A DNA stretch of 7,080 nucleotides from JBAWZR01 sp037142915 (GTDB taxonomy: Bacteria > Patescibacteriota > Minisyncoccia > Moranbacterales > UBA1568), in contig JBAWZR010000053.1 of the NCBI GenBank assembly GCA_037142915.1, positions 1 to 7,080 on the forward strand. Direction: 5' to 3'. The notes below the pieces were generated by a model. It was given only the letters and a program-made list of their open reading frames with translations. It did not search any database and was not told the DNA's origin. Both the position numbers and the translations under genes were made by a program. Shown in pieces: positions 1 to 5,658 of this stretch. The first letter of the stretch is position 1. Each line of letters opens with the position of its first letter.

Positions 1-1
1 A

Positions 2-37
2 GCAATTATGGAGATGAAACTTATTCTCTCCATTTGC
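2..37 (-). terminator. Hairpin spanning the aldolase stop codon, possible terminator
   Basis: A perfect 7-bp inverted repeat (ATGGAGA at 8-14, TCTCCAT at 27-33) with a 12-base loop is extended by GCAA (2-5) pairing with TTGC (34-37) across a two-base bulge. The TAA stop of the aldolase gene (21-23) lies in the loop. The position at the 3' end suggests termination or mRNA 3'-end protection. No U-tract is visible because the window ends just downstream, so an intrinsic terminator is not proven. Confidence 0.4.
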
Positions 38-887
38 CGGCTGAGCCGAAGATGCGCATTTTTTCCTTCACCGTCTGTTGGGCGGCATCACGCGCTATAC
101 CCAACACTTTGCGCAAATCCGTTTCCTCGCTCGTATCGAGTGTCTGTTTGAGCTGTCCGAGGAATGCCAATCGCGTCGCCGTGTCCACATTGAAACACGA
201 TACCCCGCGACGGATAACTTCACTTACCCGAGTGGTATCCCAATCCGATGCGCCATGTATCACAATGGGAATAGTGATCCGATCACGAATCGCCGACAAA
301 CGATCATAGTCGGGCGTCGGGCGCTCTGGCACGAAACCATGAGCATTGCCTATTGCCACCGCCAGCACATCGATGCCTGTCTGCTCTACGAATTCCTGCG
401 CCTGTTCGGGTTTGGTCATATAGGGCTCCCAATCCACTTCGCCACTCGTGGACACCTCACCCAAATATGGGACACTCCCCAACTCCGCCTGCACCACGAC
501 GCCCTCCGCGTGACAACGCTCCACCACTTTTTTCGTAACTGCCAAATTATCAGCATAATGATGCCGGGAACCATCATACATCACCGAGGGGAAACCGATC
601 TCCACCACCCGATCAATGATTTCATAGCTCTTCCCATGATCGAGATGGATGCCCATCGGCACCTCAGGATAATAATATTCTGCTGTCTGTTTCACGAGAT
701 TAAATAAAACTCTGCCACCGGCGTACTCAAGACTCTTCTCCGTCACTTGGAGTATCACCGGACTCTCCATCTCCCGTGCGGCATCGAGTATCGCTCGTGT
801 CGTCTCGATATTCACCGTGTTGAAGGCTCCGACCGCGTATCCATTTTTCCAGGCTTTCATCAATAACTCTTTGACATTCATTAACAT
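21..887 (-). CDS. fba: Class II fructose-bisphosphate aldolase (ketose-bisphosphate aldolase family)
   Basis: This 288-residue cytoplasmic protein belongs to the zinc-dependent class II aldolases, which reversibly cleave fructose 1,6-bisphosphate into dihydroxyacetone phosphate and glyceraldehyde 3-phosphate. Visible motifs are GAFN near residue 20, HLDHG at 81-85 (catalytic Asp83, zinc ligand His84), E135 in the QAELG segment, His183 in NAHG, His211 in IHGAS, NVDT at 233-236 with Arg239, and a C-terminal FGSAGKW. Length is normal for the family. Two phosphate-site segments are unusual: HGGSG reads HGASD (211-215), and the lysine usual before the NV motif is Cys231. Substrate preference could therefore differ (tagatose bisphosphate or another ketose phosphate). 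The start ATG has a weak AGAAAG eight bases upstream. A second in-frame ATG two codons later is equally possible. tpiA, the adjacent pathway step, lies 140 bases upstream. Family assignment is firm; exact substrate is inferred. Confidence 0.93.
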   Translation of the reverse strand: MLMNVKELLMKAWKNGYAVGAFNTVNIETTRAILDAAREMESPVILQVTEKSLEYAGGRVLFNLVKQTAEYYYPEVPMGIHLDHGKSYEIIDRVVEIGFPSVMYDGSRHHYADNLAVTKKVVERCHAEGVVVQAELGSVPYLGEVSTSGEVDWEPYMTKPEQAQEFVEQTGIDVLAVAIGNAHGFVPERPTPDYDRLSAIRDRITIPIVIHGASDWDTTRVSEVIRRGVSCFNVDTATRLAFLGQLKQTLDTSEETDLRKVLGIARDAAQQTVKEKMRIFGSAGKWRE

Positions 888-919
888 AAGCTTGCTTTCT
901 TACAGTAGATTAGAATAAA

Positions 920-970
920 CAATTACAGAATTGTCATCCCCGCGAAGGCGGGGATCCAGGTTCAATTACA
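920..970. repeat. 8-bp direct repeats flanking the palindrome
   Basis: CAATTACA occurs at 920-927 and again at 963-970, bracketing a 35-bp segment that contains the GC-rich palindrome. This is the layout of a target-site duplication around a tiny inserted element. With only 8 bp in an AT-rich spacer, chance recurrence cannot be excluded. Confidence 0.35.
933..960. repeat. GC-rich short palindromic repeat (REP-like)
   Basis: A perfect 8-bp inverted repeat, ATCCCCGC (936-943) and GCGGGGAT (948-955), encloses a 4-base loop, GAAG on the plus strand and CTTC on the minus strand. It is flanked by GTC on the left and CCAGG on the right. It is far more GC-rich than the surrounding AT-rich spacer. 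The core CCCGCG-AAG-GCGGG resembles short palindromes dispersed between genes in many bacterial genomes. It lies between tpiA and the aldolase gene and would form a stable RNA hairpin in a shared transcript. No U-run follows it, so it is not a standard intrinsic terminator. Copy number elsewhere in the genome cannot be judged here. Confidence 0.7.
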
Positions 971-1027
971 TTCAATGCAACCTAGACTACAGCGGGTGTG
1001 GGGCGAAAAATTTCGTAATTTAATGAA

Positions 1028-1786
1028 TCATTTTTCCAAAGATTCTGCTAAACTGGCTAATATCTCCGGTCGCAAACTGACTCTCCCAACCAAAATTCCA
1101 TCCAAACCAGCTCCCACCGAAACCTCTCGCACATTCTCCTGCGAAACAGATCCACCATAGAGAACTTTTATCTGCGATATCCGTTCACTGAAAATATCAT
1201 CAAGCGTGCTTCGGATCGCTCCCGATGCCATCACGATTTCCTCACGACTGGGAGTCTGCTGACCGCCGACCGCCCACCGGGGTTCATAGGCGATTATAGG
1301 CAATACTGTCTGCCGCGACCAATCGACTTCCTTCAATATCAGCAATTGTTTTTGGAGCACTTCATTGGTTTTCTCTGCTTCCCTCTCTTCTTTCGTCTCA
1401 CCCACACACAAAATCGGAATCAGTCCGGCTCGCAATGCCGCCACTACTTTTTGCAACACATCCGCATCGGTTTCCTCGTTGTAAATCCGCCGTTCACTAT
1501 GCCCTAATATCACATAGTCCACCCCGATACTCCGGAGCATCGGAGCCGAAACATTACCAGTATAAGCGCCCTTGTCATCCCAAAACACATCCTGCGCACC
1601 GATAGCGACCTCCTCGGGGGCAGTCAATCGCATCCGTTCCAAAAAGGGAAACGACCCACACAATACTATCTGCACCCGCGAATTCACCTGCTCTGGATGA
1701 TGCGCGAAAAAATGCAGGTACATTTTGGCTTCATCTACCCCACTCCACTGCATCTTCAGATTGGCTATTACAAATCGATCCCGCAT
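1028..1786 (-). CDS. tpiA: Triosephosphate isomerase
   Basis: This 252-residue TIM-barrel enzyme interconverts dihydroxyacetone phosphate and glyceraldehyde 3-phosphate in cytoplasmic glycolysis. All catalytic positions are present: Asn9 and Lys11 in ANLKM, His96 in GHSERR (95-100), and Glu168 in AYEPRWAVG, which runs into the mobile loop 6. The phosphate-binding YGGSV is at 210-214. The second phosphate-binding segment, usually LVGGASL, reads LVGRVSL (232-238), so the second glycine is replaced by arginine. The length is typical. The ATG is preceded by AAGG at a 9-base distance, the clearest Shine-Dalgarno-like match among the main genes. galT ends 21 bases upstream, so the two are probably cotranscribed. 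It ends in TGA, the only TGA stop in the window. Its product and substrate are those of the aldolase encoded downstream, which supports a glycolytic role. Confidence 0.97.
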   Translation of the reverse strand: MRDRFVIANLKMQWSGVDEAKMYLHFFAHHPEQVNSRVQIVLCGSFPFLERMRLTAPEEVAIGAQDVFWDDKGAYTGNVSAPMLRSIGVDYVILGHSERRIYNEETDADVLQKVVAALRAGLIPILCVGETKEEREAEKTNEVLQKQLLILKEVDWSRQTVLPIIAYEPRWAVGGQQTPSREEIVMASGAIRSTLDDIFSERISQIKVLYGGSVSQENVREVSVGAGLDGILVGRVSLRPEILASLAESLEK

Positions 1787-1807
1787 AAGTATGAACCTTA
1801 TAAAAAA

Positions 1808-2872
1808 TTACAACATTGATCGGAGATGCTCCGCCGCCGCTTCGGGTTGGATGGATACGATCTCCACACCGGTTGACAGCTCGAATCCTGCCCAGGTCGC
1901 CGTGTGCGGGAGGATCTCGATATGCCACTGAAAATGTGGATAATCTTTGCCATCGCACGGAGAAGTATGGAGGTAGAAATTATATGGCGGATCACCCAAT
2001 GCTTTGTAAATAGTGAGGAGAGCTTTCTGCAGAGCTTCGCCCGCGAGCAATTTATCATCATCCGACAAACGCTCAAAGTACGGAGCGGAGTATTTGGGCA
2101 TCACCCATACCTCGAATGCCGAGCGTGAAGCGAACGGACAAAAAGCGATAAACCGATCGTTCTCAAAAACTACCCGTTGCTGGTGTTTGATCTCGAACTC
2201 CGACATAACCCTATAGACATTATGTCGGTTAGCTCGCCAATAGCGCTCCGCTCCTGTGAGCTCGGCTTGAATGTAAGGCGATATCACCGGAAACGCGAGC
2301 AATTGCGAATGCGGATGGACGATAGAGGCACCGGCCTCCTTGCCGTGATTGTGAATCACCTGCACATAGCGCACGCTTTTCTTCTTCATCAAGGTCAGAT
2401 ACCGATCTTGATATGCGTCGAGCACCTCGCTCACTTGCCATGGCTCGAGAAGTGCCAAATGTTTGTAATGGTCACGCGTCACGACGACTTCATGATACCC
2501 CATCCCTGTCATCGCGAAGTATGGCCCCTCCTCACGCGTCCGCGGCGGTCTGCCATGGATGAATGCCGGATACTTATTGGGAAACACGCGTAGACTCCAA
2601 TCCCCGTCACTGCCTCGATAGATGAGTGTGTCTTTCTCTTGACCAGTTTCCTCTGGATGTTCGAACGGACACTGCCCCACTCCCGGATCACTTTCTTGTC
2701 TTTTGAAATCAGCAAAATCCGACGGTCGCTTGGCGCGCGTCGTCGCCACTACTACCCAATCACCCGTCACGATATCCTGACGCAACTCCGACCCGCCTTC
2801 AATTGGCTCGGAATCTTCGGAATGATTGTGAACTAACAAGTGCTCACCTGAAGAAAACTCTGTCTTACTCAT
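1808..2872 (-). CDS. galT: Galactose-1-phosphate uridylyltransferase (GalT, HIT superfamily)
   Basis: This 354-residue protein resembles GalT, which transfers UMP between UDP-glucose and galactose 1-phosphate through a uridylyl-histidine intermediate. Visible features are ELRQDIVTGDWVVVA (29-43), RVFPNKYPAF (95-104), His135 in TRDH, the active-site HPHSQ at 186-190 (nucleophile His188), HFQWHIEILP at 313-322, and GFELSTG at 329-335. The usual zinc motif CPFC reads CPFE (68-71), so one cysteine ligand is missing. About 28 residues precede the normal family start. The ATG lacks a Shine-Dalgarno sequence and follows a nearly pure A tract. An in-frame TTG at residue 12 (2837-2839) has a well-placed AGGTGA ahead of it and is a credible alternative start. 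The glycosyltransferase gene ends 48 bases upstream. Related phosphorylases (ADP-glucose type) share this fold, so substrate specificity is less certain than the family. Confidence 0.9.
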   Translation of the reverse strand: MSKTEFSSGEHLLVHNHSEDSEPIEGGSELRQDIVTGDWVVVATTRAKRPSDFADFKRQESDPGVGQCPFEHPEETGQEKDTLIYRGSDGDWSLRVFPNKYPAFIHGRPPRTREEGPYFAMTGMGYHEVVVTRDHYKHLALLEPWQVSEVLDAYQDRYLTLMKKKSVRYVQVIHNHGKEAGASIVHPHSQLLAFPVISPYIQAELTGAERYWRANRHNVYRVMSEFEIKHQQRVVFENDRFIAFCPFASRSAFEVWVMPKYSAPYFERLSDDDKLLAGEALQKALLTIYKALGDPPYNFYLHTSPCDGKDYPHFQWHIEILPHTATWAGFELSTGVEIVSIQPEAAAEHLRSML

Positions 2873-2899
2873 AGAACTTTTTTGTTTTTTGTTTTTTTT
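2873..2899 (-). promoter_or_regulatory. A-rich leader of galT without a Shine-Dalgarno sequence
   Basis: Read on the coding strand, 2899 to 2878 is A8-C-A6-C-A6, followed by GTTCT and the galT ATG. No purine-rich GGAG element is present. Such unstructured A-rich leaders can serve as binding sites for ribosomal protein S1, which is the inferred role here. The same homopolymer runs are prone to polymerase slippage and replication length change. Confidence 0.4.
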
Positions 2900-2920
2900 G
2901 GAAACACAAACCGAAACTTT

Positions 2921-3703
2921 TTACTTAGCCTCTTTATTCGTATATGCTCCGATATGATACTGCCCCGTGCTCAACCGTACCCGTGTCAAAAATAAGTCTA
3001 TCAACACTTTGATATAGCCATTTGGTCCGAATAAATTCACGGTCGAACCCTCTGCTTCATCCAACCAACGCACCGGCATTTGCTTCACTTTAAAGCCAAG
3101 ATGTTCAGCGAGAGCAATTAATTCAAAATCAAAAGCAAACCGATCGACGACCATCCGACTCGCTATCTCTTGTGCTGCGGTGGCCGACAACATCTTGAAT
3201 CCGCACTGCGTGTCCGGATATTTCCACAATCCCAACACCGATTTGATCGCGATATTGCCCATATTTCCAAACAATTCCCGATAAAACGGCTGATGCACCT
3301 CGACATTGGCGCCCTTGATATCACGCGAACCGATCACCACATCGTAATCCTCCTGTTCGAATTGTGGTAAAAACGATTCCAAGTGCGTGATCGAAGTCGA
3401 TCCGTCGGCATCCATAAACAATCGGTATTTCCCCTGTGCCTCGAGCAATCCCTGCCGCACCACGAACCCCTTACCGTGATTCTCTGGATTCTCAATGACC
3501 CGAAGATTCGCTACCTGCCGCGAATAATTTCGTGCTACCTCAGCGGTATTGTCATTCGAACCATCCACGATCACGAGAATTTCATACAACCAGGGCTGTG
3601 TCTTGCAATAGGCGTCGATCTCCAACAGTGTCCGCCCGATACGCTCGCGCTCATGATAAGATGGGATAATAACCGAAAGGTATACGGGTTGTTGATTGTC
3701 CAT
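2921..3703 (-). CDS. Family 2 glycosyltransferase, dolichyl-phosphate glucosyltransferase-like
   Basis: This 260-residue protein has a GT-A fold of family GT2, resembling dolichyl-phosphate beta-glucosyltransferase (ALG5) and bacterial polyprenyl-phosphate glycosyltransferases. These move a sugar from a nucleotide sugar onto a lipid phosphate at the inner face of the membrane. Visible features are LSVIIPSYHE at 9-18, the nucleotide-binding VDGSNDNT at 46-53, the metal-binding DAD at 98-100 followed by GST, IGSRD at 124-128, DTQCGFKM at 164-171, FDFELI at 191-196, and a basic-aromatic PVRWLDEAEGS segment at 210-220. There is no obvious transmembrane helix pair, so membrane contact would be peripheral. 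No Shine-Dalgarno sequence precedes the ATG. The start is supported because the conserved strand begins at residue 9. It opens the second transcription unit, with galT next, which suggests glycan or glycolipid synthesis. The sugar and acceptor are not determinable. Confidence 0.9.
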   Translation of the reverse strand: MDNQQPVYLSVIIPSYHERERIGRTLLEIDAYCKTQPWLYEILVIVDGSNDNTAEVARNYSRQVANLRVIENPENHGKGFVVRQGLLEAQGKYRLFMDADGSTSITHLESFLPQFEQEDYDVVIGSRDIKGANVEVHQPFYRELFGNMGNIAIKSVLGLWKYPDTQCGFKMLSATAAQEIASRMVVDRFAFDFELIALAEHLGFKVKQMPVRWLDEAEGSTVNLFGPNGYIKVLIDLFLTRVRLSTGQYHIGAYTNKEAK

Positions 3704-3730
3704 AAAATAAGTATCGAAAAAATAAATGTC

Positions 3731-3772
3731 AAAAAAGATACGCTTCCCCTCGCACTCTACCCAAAGTATATC
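3731..3772 (-). terminator. Putative intrinsic terminator after ruvX
   Basis: Four bases after the ruvX stop codon, the transcript can fold GATATACTTT (3772-3763) against GAAGCGTATC (3746-3737). This gives a 10-bp stem with one A-C mismatch and two G-U pairs around a 16-base loop, followed at once by six U residues (3736-3731). The layout fits a Rho-independent terminator, but the stem is AT-rich and the loop large, so termination may be partial. Confidence 0.4.
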
Positions 3773-3793
3773 ATACTATTTTTGAGCATCCAA
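3765..3793 (-). promoter_or_regulatory. Putative sigma-70-type promoter for the glycosyltransferase-galT-tpiA unit
   Basis: On the coding strand TTGGAT (3793-3788) is followed after 17 bases by TATACT (3770-3765), which matches five of six bases of the -10 consensus and carries an upstream TG one base away (extended -10). The expected start near 3758 would leave a leader of about 55 bases. The -35 lies inside the end of ruvX, and the -10 coincides with the left arm of the putative ruvX terminator. The match is by eye only. Confidence 0.45.
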
Positions 3794-4204
3794 CCACGAT
3801 TGCAAAATCAGTCGTGCCGCTTCGCGATCATCTTGTTGGTCGAGGTGATGCGCGCCTTTTTCAACCAAATTCGCTCGTGCCATCTTGGTCGTATACATCT
3901 CATTATGATACACCACCCGCAACCCAAACTTTTTCTCCAGTGTCGCGCCCAATATTTCTCCACCCGAGAGAGGTTTTTCTTGACTCGGCTCACTACTGGC
4001 ATCCGTGAGATACGCATTCCGGACAGGATTACCAATTACTACTAATTGTATCTCATATTCTTTGATAGTTTTTTCTAGATTTTCTAAAAGATATTCGTCA
4101 TTGCGAAAAGTCGTCACGCCCATCGCCAAGCGCGTCTCCGTGTTGGCCACCGCCACGCCCACCTTGGACGCCCCCCAATCAATGCCCAGTATGCCGTAAT
4201 GCAT
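3776..4204 (-). CDS. ruvX: RuvX/YqgF-family Holliday-junction-resolvase-fold nuclease
   Basis: This 142-residue protein has the RNase H-like fold of YqgF/RuvX, implicated in 5'-end maturation of pre-16S rRNA and annotated as a putative Holliday junction resolvase. The first motif GIDWGASKVGVAVA (7-20) carries catalytic Asp9. VVIGNP (55-60) matches the second strand. Glu102 in HNEMYTT corresponds to the acid of the usual DERLTT motif. DDREAARLILQSWLD (125-139) supplies the final acidic residues and the family's C-terminal helix. The usual PLNMDG segment is lost and replaced by a serine/glutamate-rich stretch near 63-80. Length is normal. The start lies two bases after the map stop with no Shine-Dalgarno sequence, indicating translational coupling. 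It ends the secY-adk-map-ruvX unit, a context that fits a ribosome-biogenesis role. Confidence 0.9.
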   Translation of the reverse strand: MHYGILGIDWGASKVGVAVANTETRLAMGVTTFRNDEYLLENLEKTIKEYEIQLVVIGNPVRNAYLTDASSEPSQEKPLSGGEILGATLEKKFGLRVVYHNEMYTTKMARANLVEKGAHHLDQQDDREAARLILQSWLDAQK

Positions 4205-4206
4205 AA

Positions 4207-4989
4207 TTAGTTAATTCGCGTTACAACTTCCGAGCCTTCGCGAGTAATGATCACCGTGTCTTCGAAGTGCGCCGAGAGTCGACCATCGGCCGTCTCGTAC
4301 GTCCAATCATCATCGCCAACCCGCACCTTCCAAGTCCCGAGGTTGATCATCGGTTCCAATGCCACGCTCATCCCTTCGAGGAACGTGAAATTTTCCACCG
4401 AAGGATCGACCCAATTGGGAATATATGGTTCTTCGTGGAGCTCATAGCCGACACCATGCCCGACCAAGTCTCGCACGACGCTGCAATTATTCTCCTCGAC
4501 ATACCCAGCCACTGCTCGCGAGAAGTCTCGCAACCGCGCACCCGGTCGCAACACCGCAATGCCCCGCTCCAAACTCTCCCGCGTCACATCCATCACCTGT
4601 TGTGCTTCCGTGGAAATTTTTCCCACCGCAAATGTCCGTGCCATATCGCTCACCATCCCCTGGTAGCGCAAACCCATATCGATCTTCACGAGGTCACCCT
4701 CATGGATAATCCGTTCGGTACTCGGTATGCCATGCACTACTTCATTATTGAGCGAGGTGCAAATACTCGCAGGGAAAGGTCGTGGTGATCCGCTCGGATA
4801 GCCTTTAAAAATCGGGCTACCACCCAACTCCAATATTTTTCGCTCCGCTACATCATCCAAAACTTTCGTGCTCACTCCCGCCCGGATTGCCTCGCCGACC
4901 GCCACCATTACCATAGCTAAAAGCCGTCCGCTCTCACGCAGAGCATCCAATTCTTCCGGCGTCTTCACCCACTGTTCTTTGTTTATCAT
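4207..4989 (-). CDS. map: Type I methionine aminopeptidase
   Basis: This 260-residue cytoplasmic metalloprotease removes the initiator methionine from nascent proteins. It has the pita-bread fold with all expected active-site residues: His86 in VVHGIP, metal ligands Asp104 (VKIDMGL), Asp115 (SDMARTF), His178 (GHGVG), Glu212 (LEPM) and Glu243 (FEDT), plus His185 in HEEP. Length matches bacterial type Ia enzymes without an SH3-binding N-terminal extension. There is a short insertion around 219-235 between LEPM and FEDT, rich in charged residues and tryptophan. The ATG lies five bases after the adk stop and has no Shine-Dalgarno sequence. The order secY-adk-map is the conserved tail of the spc operon. 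Expression is presumably coupled to translation capacity through the shared transcript. Confidence 0.98.
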   Translation of the reverse strand: MINKEQWVKTPEELDALRESGRLLAMVMVAVGEAIRAGVSTKVLDDVAERKILELGGSPIFKGYPSGSPRPFPASICTSLNNEVVHGIPSTERIIHEGDLVKIDMGLRYQGMVSDMARTFAVGKISTEAQQVMDVTRESLERGIAVLRPGARLRDFSRAVAGYVEENNCSVVRDLVGHGVGYELHEEPYIPNWVDPSVENFTFLEGMSVALEPMINLGTWKVRVGDDDWTYETADGRLSAHFEDTVIITREGSEVVTRIN

Positions 4990-4994
4990 AAAAT

Positions 4995-5651
4995 TTACTG
5001 CATCAAATCGAGTTGCTGGCCGATGAGAGCTCGGACAACTTCGGGACTGAGGCTGCCATCCACTTCGATGAGTTTTCTTTCCTTACGATAATGCTCGATG
5101 ACCGGGAGTGTCTCGGCGAGGAAAACCCGATAGCGTTTGCGTACACCCTCCGGCGTGTCGTCTACTCGCTGTTCGATGGTGCTGCCACACACGGGACATA
5201 CATCACTCGGTGACAACACATCTTTCCCGAGGATCAAGGTGTGTTTTTTTTTGTGACAATAAAACCGCGAGGCGATCCGACTAATGGCCGAGTCCTCCGT
5301 CATCCGGAGAAATACCACCCGCTCCAGCGGATGCTTGGCTTCTTTCAAGACCGATTCGACGACAACGACTTGTGAGATATTGCGCGGGGCACCATCTAAC
5401 ACGATGTCCTGCTCGAGTGCGATCTTGGTCAGATCCTCCCGCAACACCGAAGCGATGACCTCGTCCGGTACCAGACTCTTCTCAACATTGATGATACGAT
5501 ACACATCACGACCCAGAGCGGTCGGCTTCAAGGCAGCCTCGCGCAAACTCGCCCCCATATCGATATGCGAGGCGTGCAAATGATCCAATAAATACTGCGC
5601 CTGCGTACTCTTCCCACTCCCCGGTGGCCCTAATAAAACAACTGTTTTCAT
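4995..5651 (-). CDS. adk: Adenylate kinase-family nucleoside monophosphate kinase
   Basis: This 218-residue cytoplasmic enzyme should catalyse ATP + AMP to 2 ADP. The Walker A loop GPPGSGKST is at 8-16. The NMP-binding domain includes Arg37, LVPDEV (60-65) and DGAPR (86-90) with Gln94. The LID domain runs from about 128 to 165 and ends with QRVDD (161-165), followed by Arg171. Deviations are clear: the usual TGD motif reads MGA (32-34), DGFPR reads DGAPR, and of the four LID cysteines only Cys132, Cys152 and Cys155 remain, with His133 or His137 possibly completing a metal site. The spc-operon position argues for adenylate kinase, but altered nucleotide specificity is possible. The gene starts seven bases after secY without a Shine-Dalgarno sequence. 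Confidence 0.93.
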   Translation of the reverse strand: MKTVVLLGPPGSGKSTQAQYLLDHLHASHIDMGASLREAALKPTALGRDVYRIINVEKSLVPDEVIASVLREDLTKIALEQDIVLDGAPRNISQVVVVESVLKEAKHPLERVVFLRMTEDSAISRIASRFYCHKKKHTLILGKDVLSPSDVCPVCGSTIEQRVDDTPEGVRKRYRVFLAETLPVIEHYRKERKLIEVDGSLSPEVVRALIGQQLDLMQ

Positions 5652-5658
5652 ATTTTAT

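Noticed and set aside
78..707. 209-codon open frame on the plus strand opposite the aldolase gene
   Set aside because: It lies wholly antisense to a gene with intact family motifs, its translation is rich in His, Ile and Arg with no recognisable domain, and no ribosome binding site or promoter is evident. It is a shadow of the codon pattern on the other strand.
871..899. TTGACA on the plus strand near the aldolase start, possible divergent promoter
   Set aside because: The hexamer is part of the aldolase coding sequence, no acceptable -10 lies 16-18 bases downstream, and no plus-strand gene follows.
936..955. GC-rich palindrome as intrinsic terminator of tpiA
   Set aside because: The stem is strong, but on the minus strand it is followed by GACAATTCTG rather than a U-tract.
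888..1027. Promoter for the aldolase gene in the spacer after tpiA
   Set aside because: TGTAAT and TATTCT hexamers occur, but none has a credible -35 at 16-18 bases. Cotranscription with tpiA or a non-standard promoter cannot be separated by eye.
1028..1030. TGA read as glycine, as in Absconditabacteria/Gracilibacteria
   Set aside because: TGA occurs at the expected end of TpiA, the following codons add no family-like sequence, and glycine in all eight proteins is encoded by GGN.
3704..3732. TTGACA (3732-3727) with a 17-base spacer to TATTTT (3709-3704) on the minus strand
   Set aside because: The -35 is perfect, but transcription would begin inside the glycosyltransferase gene a few bases after its ATG, with no later start that keeps the conserved first strand. 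The upstream extended -10 at 3765-3770 is a better candidate.
3383..4045. 220-codon plus-strand frame crossing the glycosyltransferase-ruvX spacer
   Set aside because: It is antisense to two convincing genes and runs through their promoter/terminator spacer. The translation shows no family resemblance.
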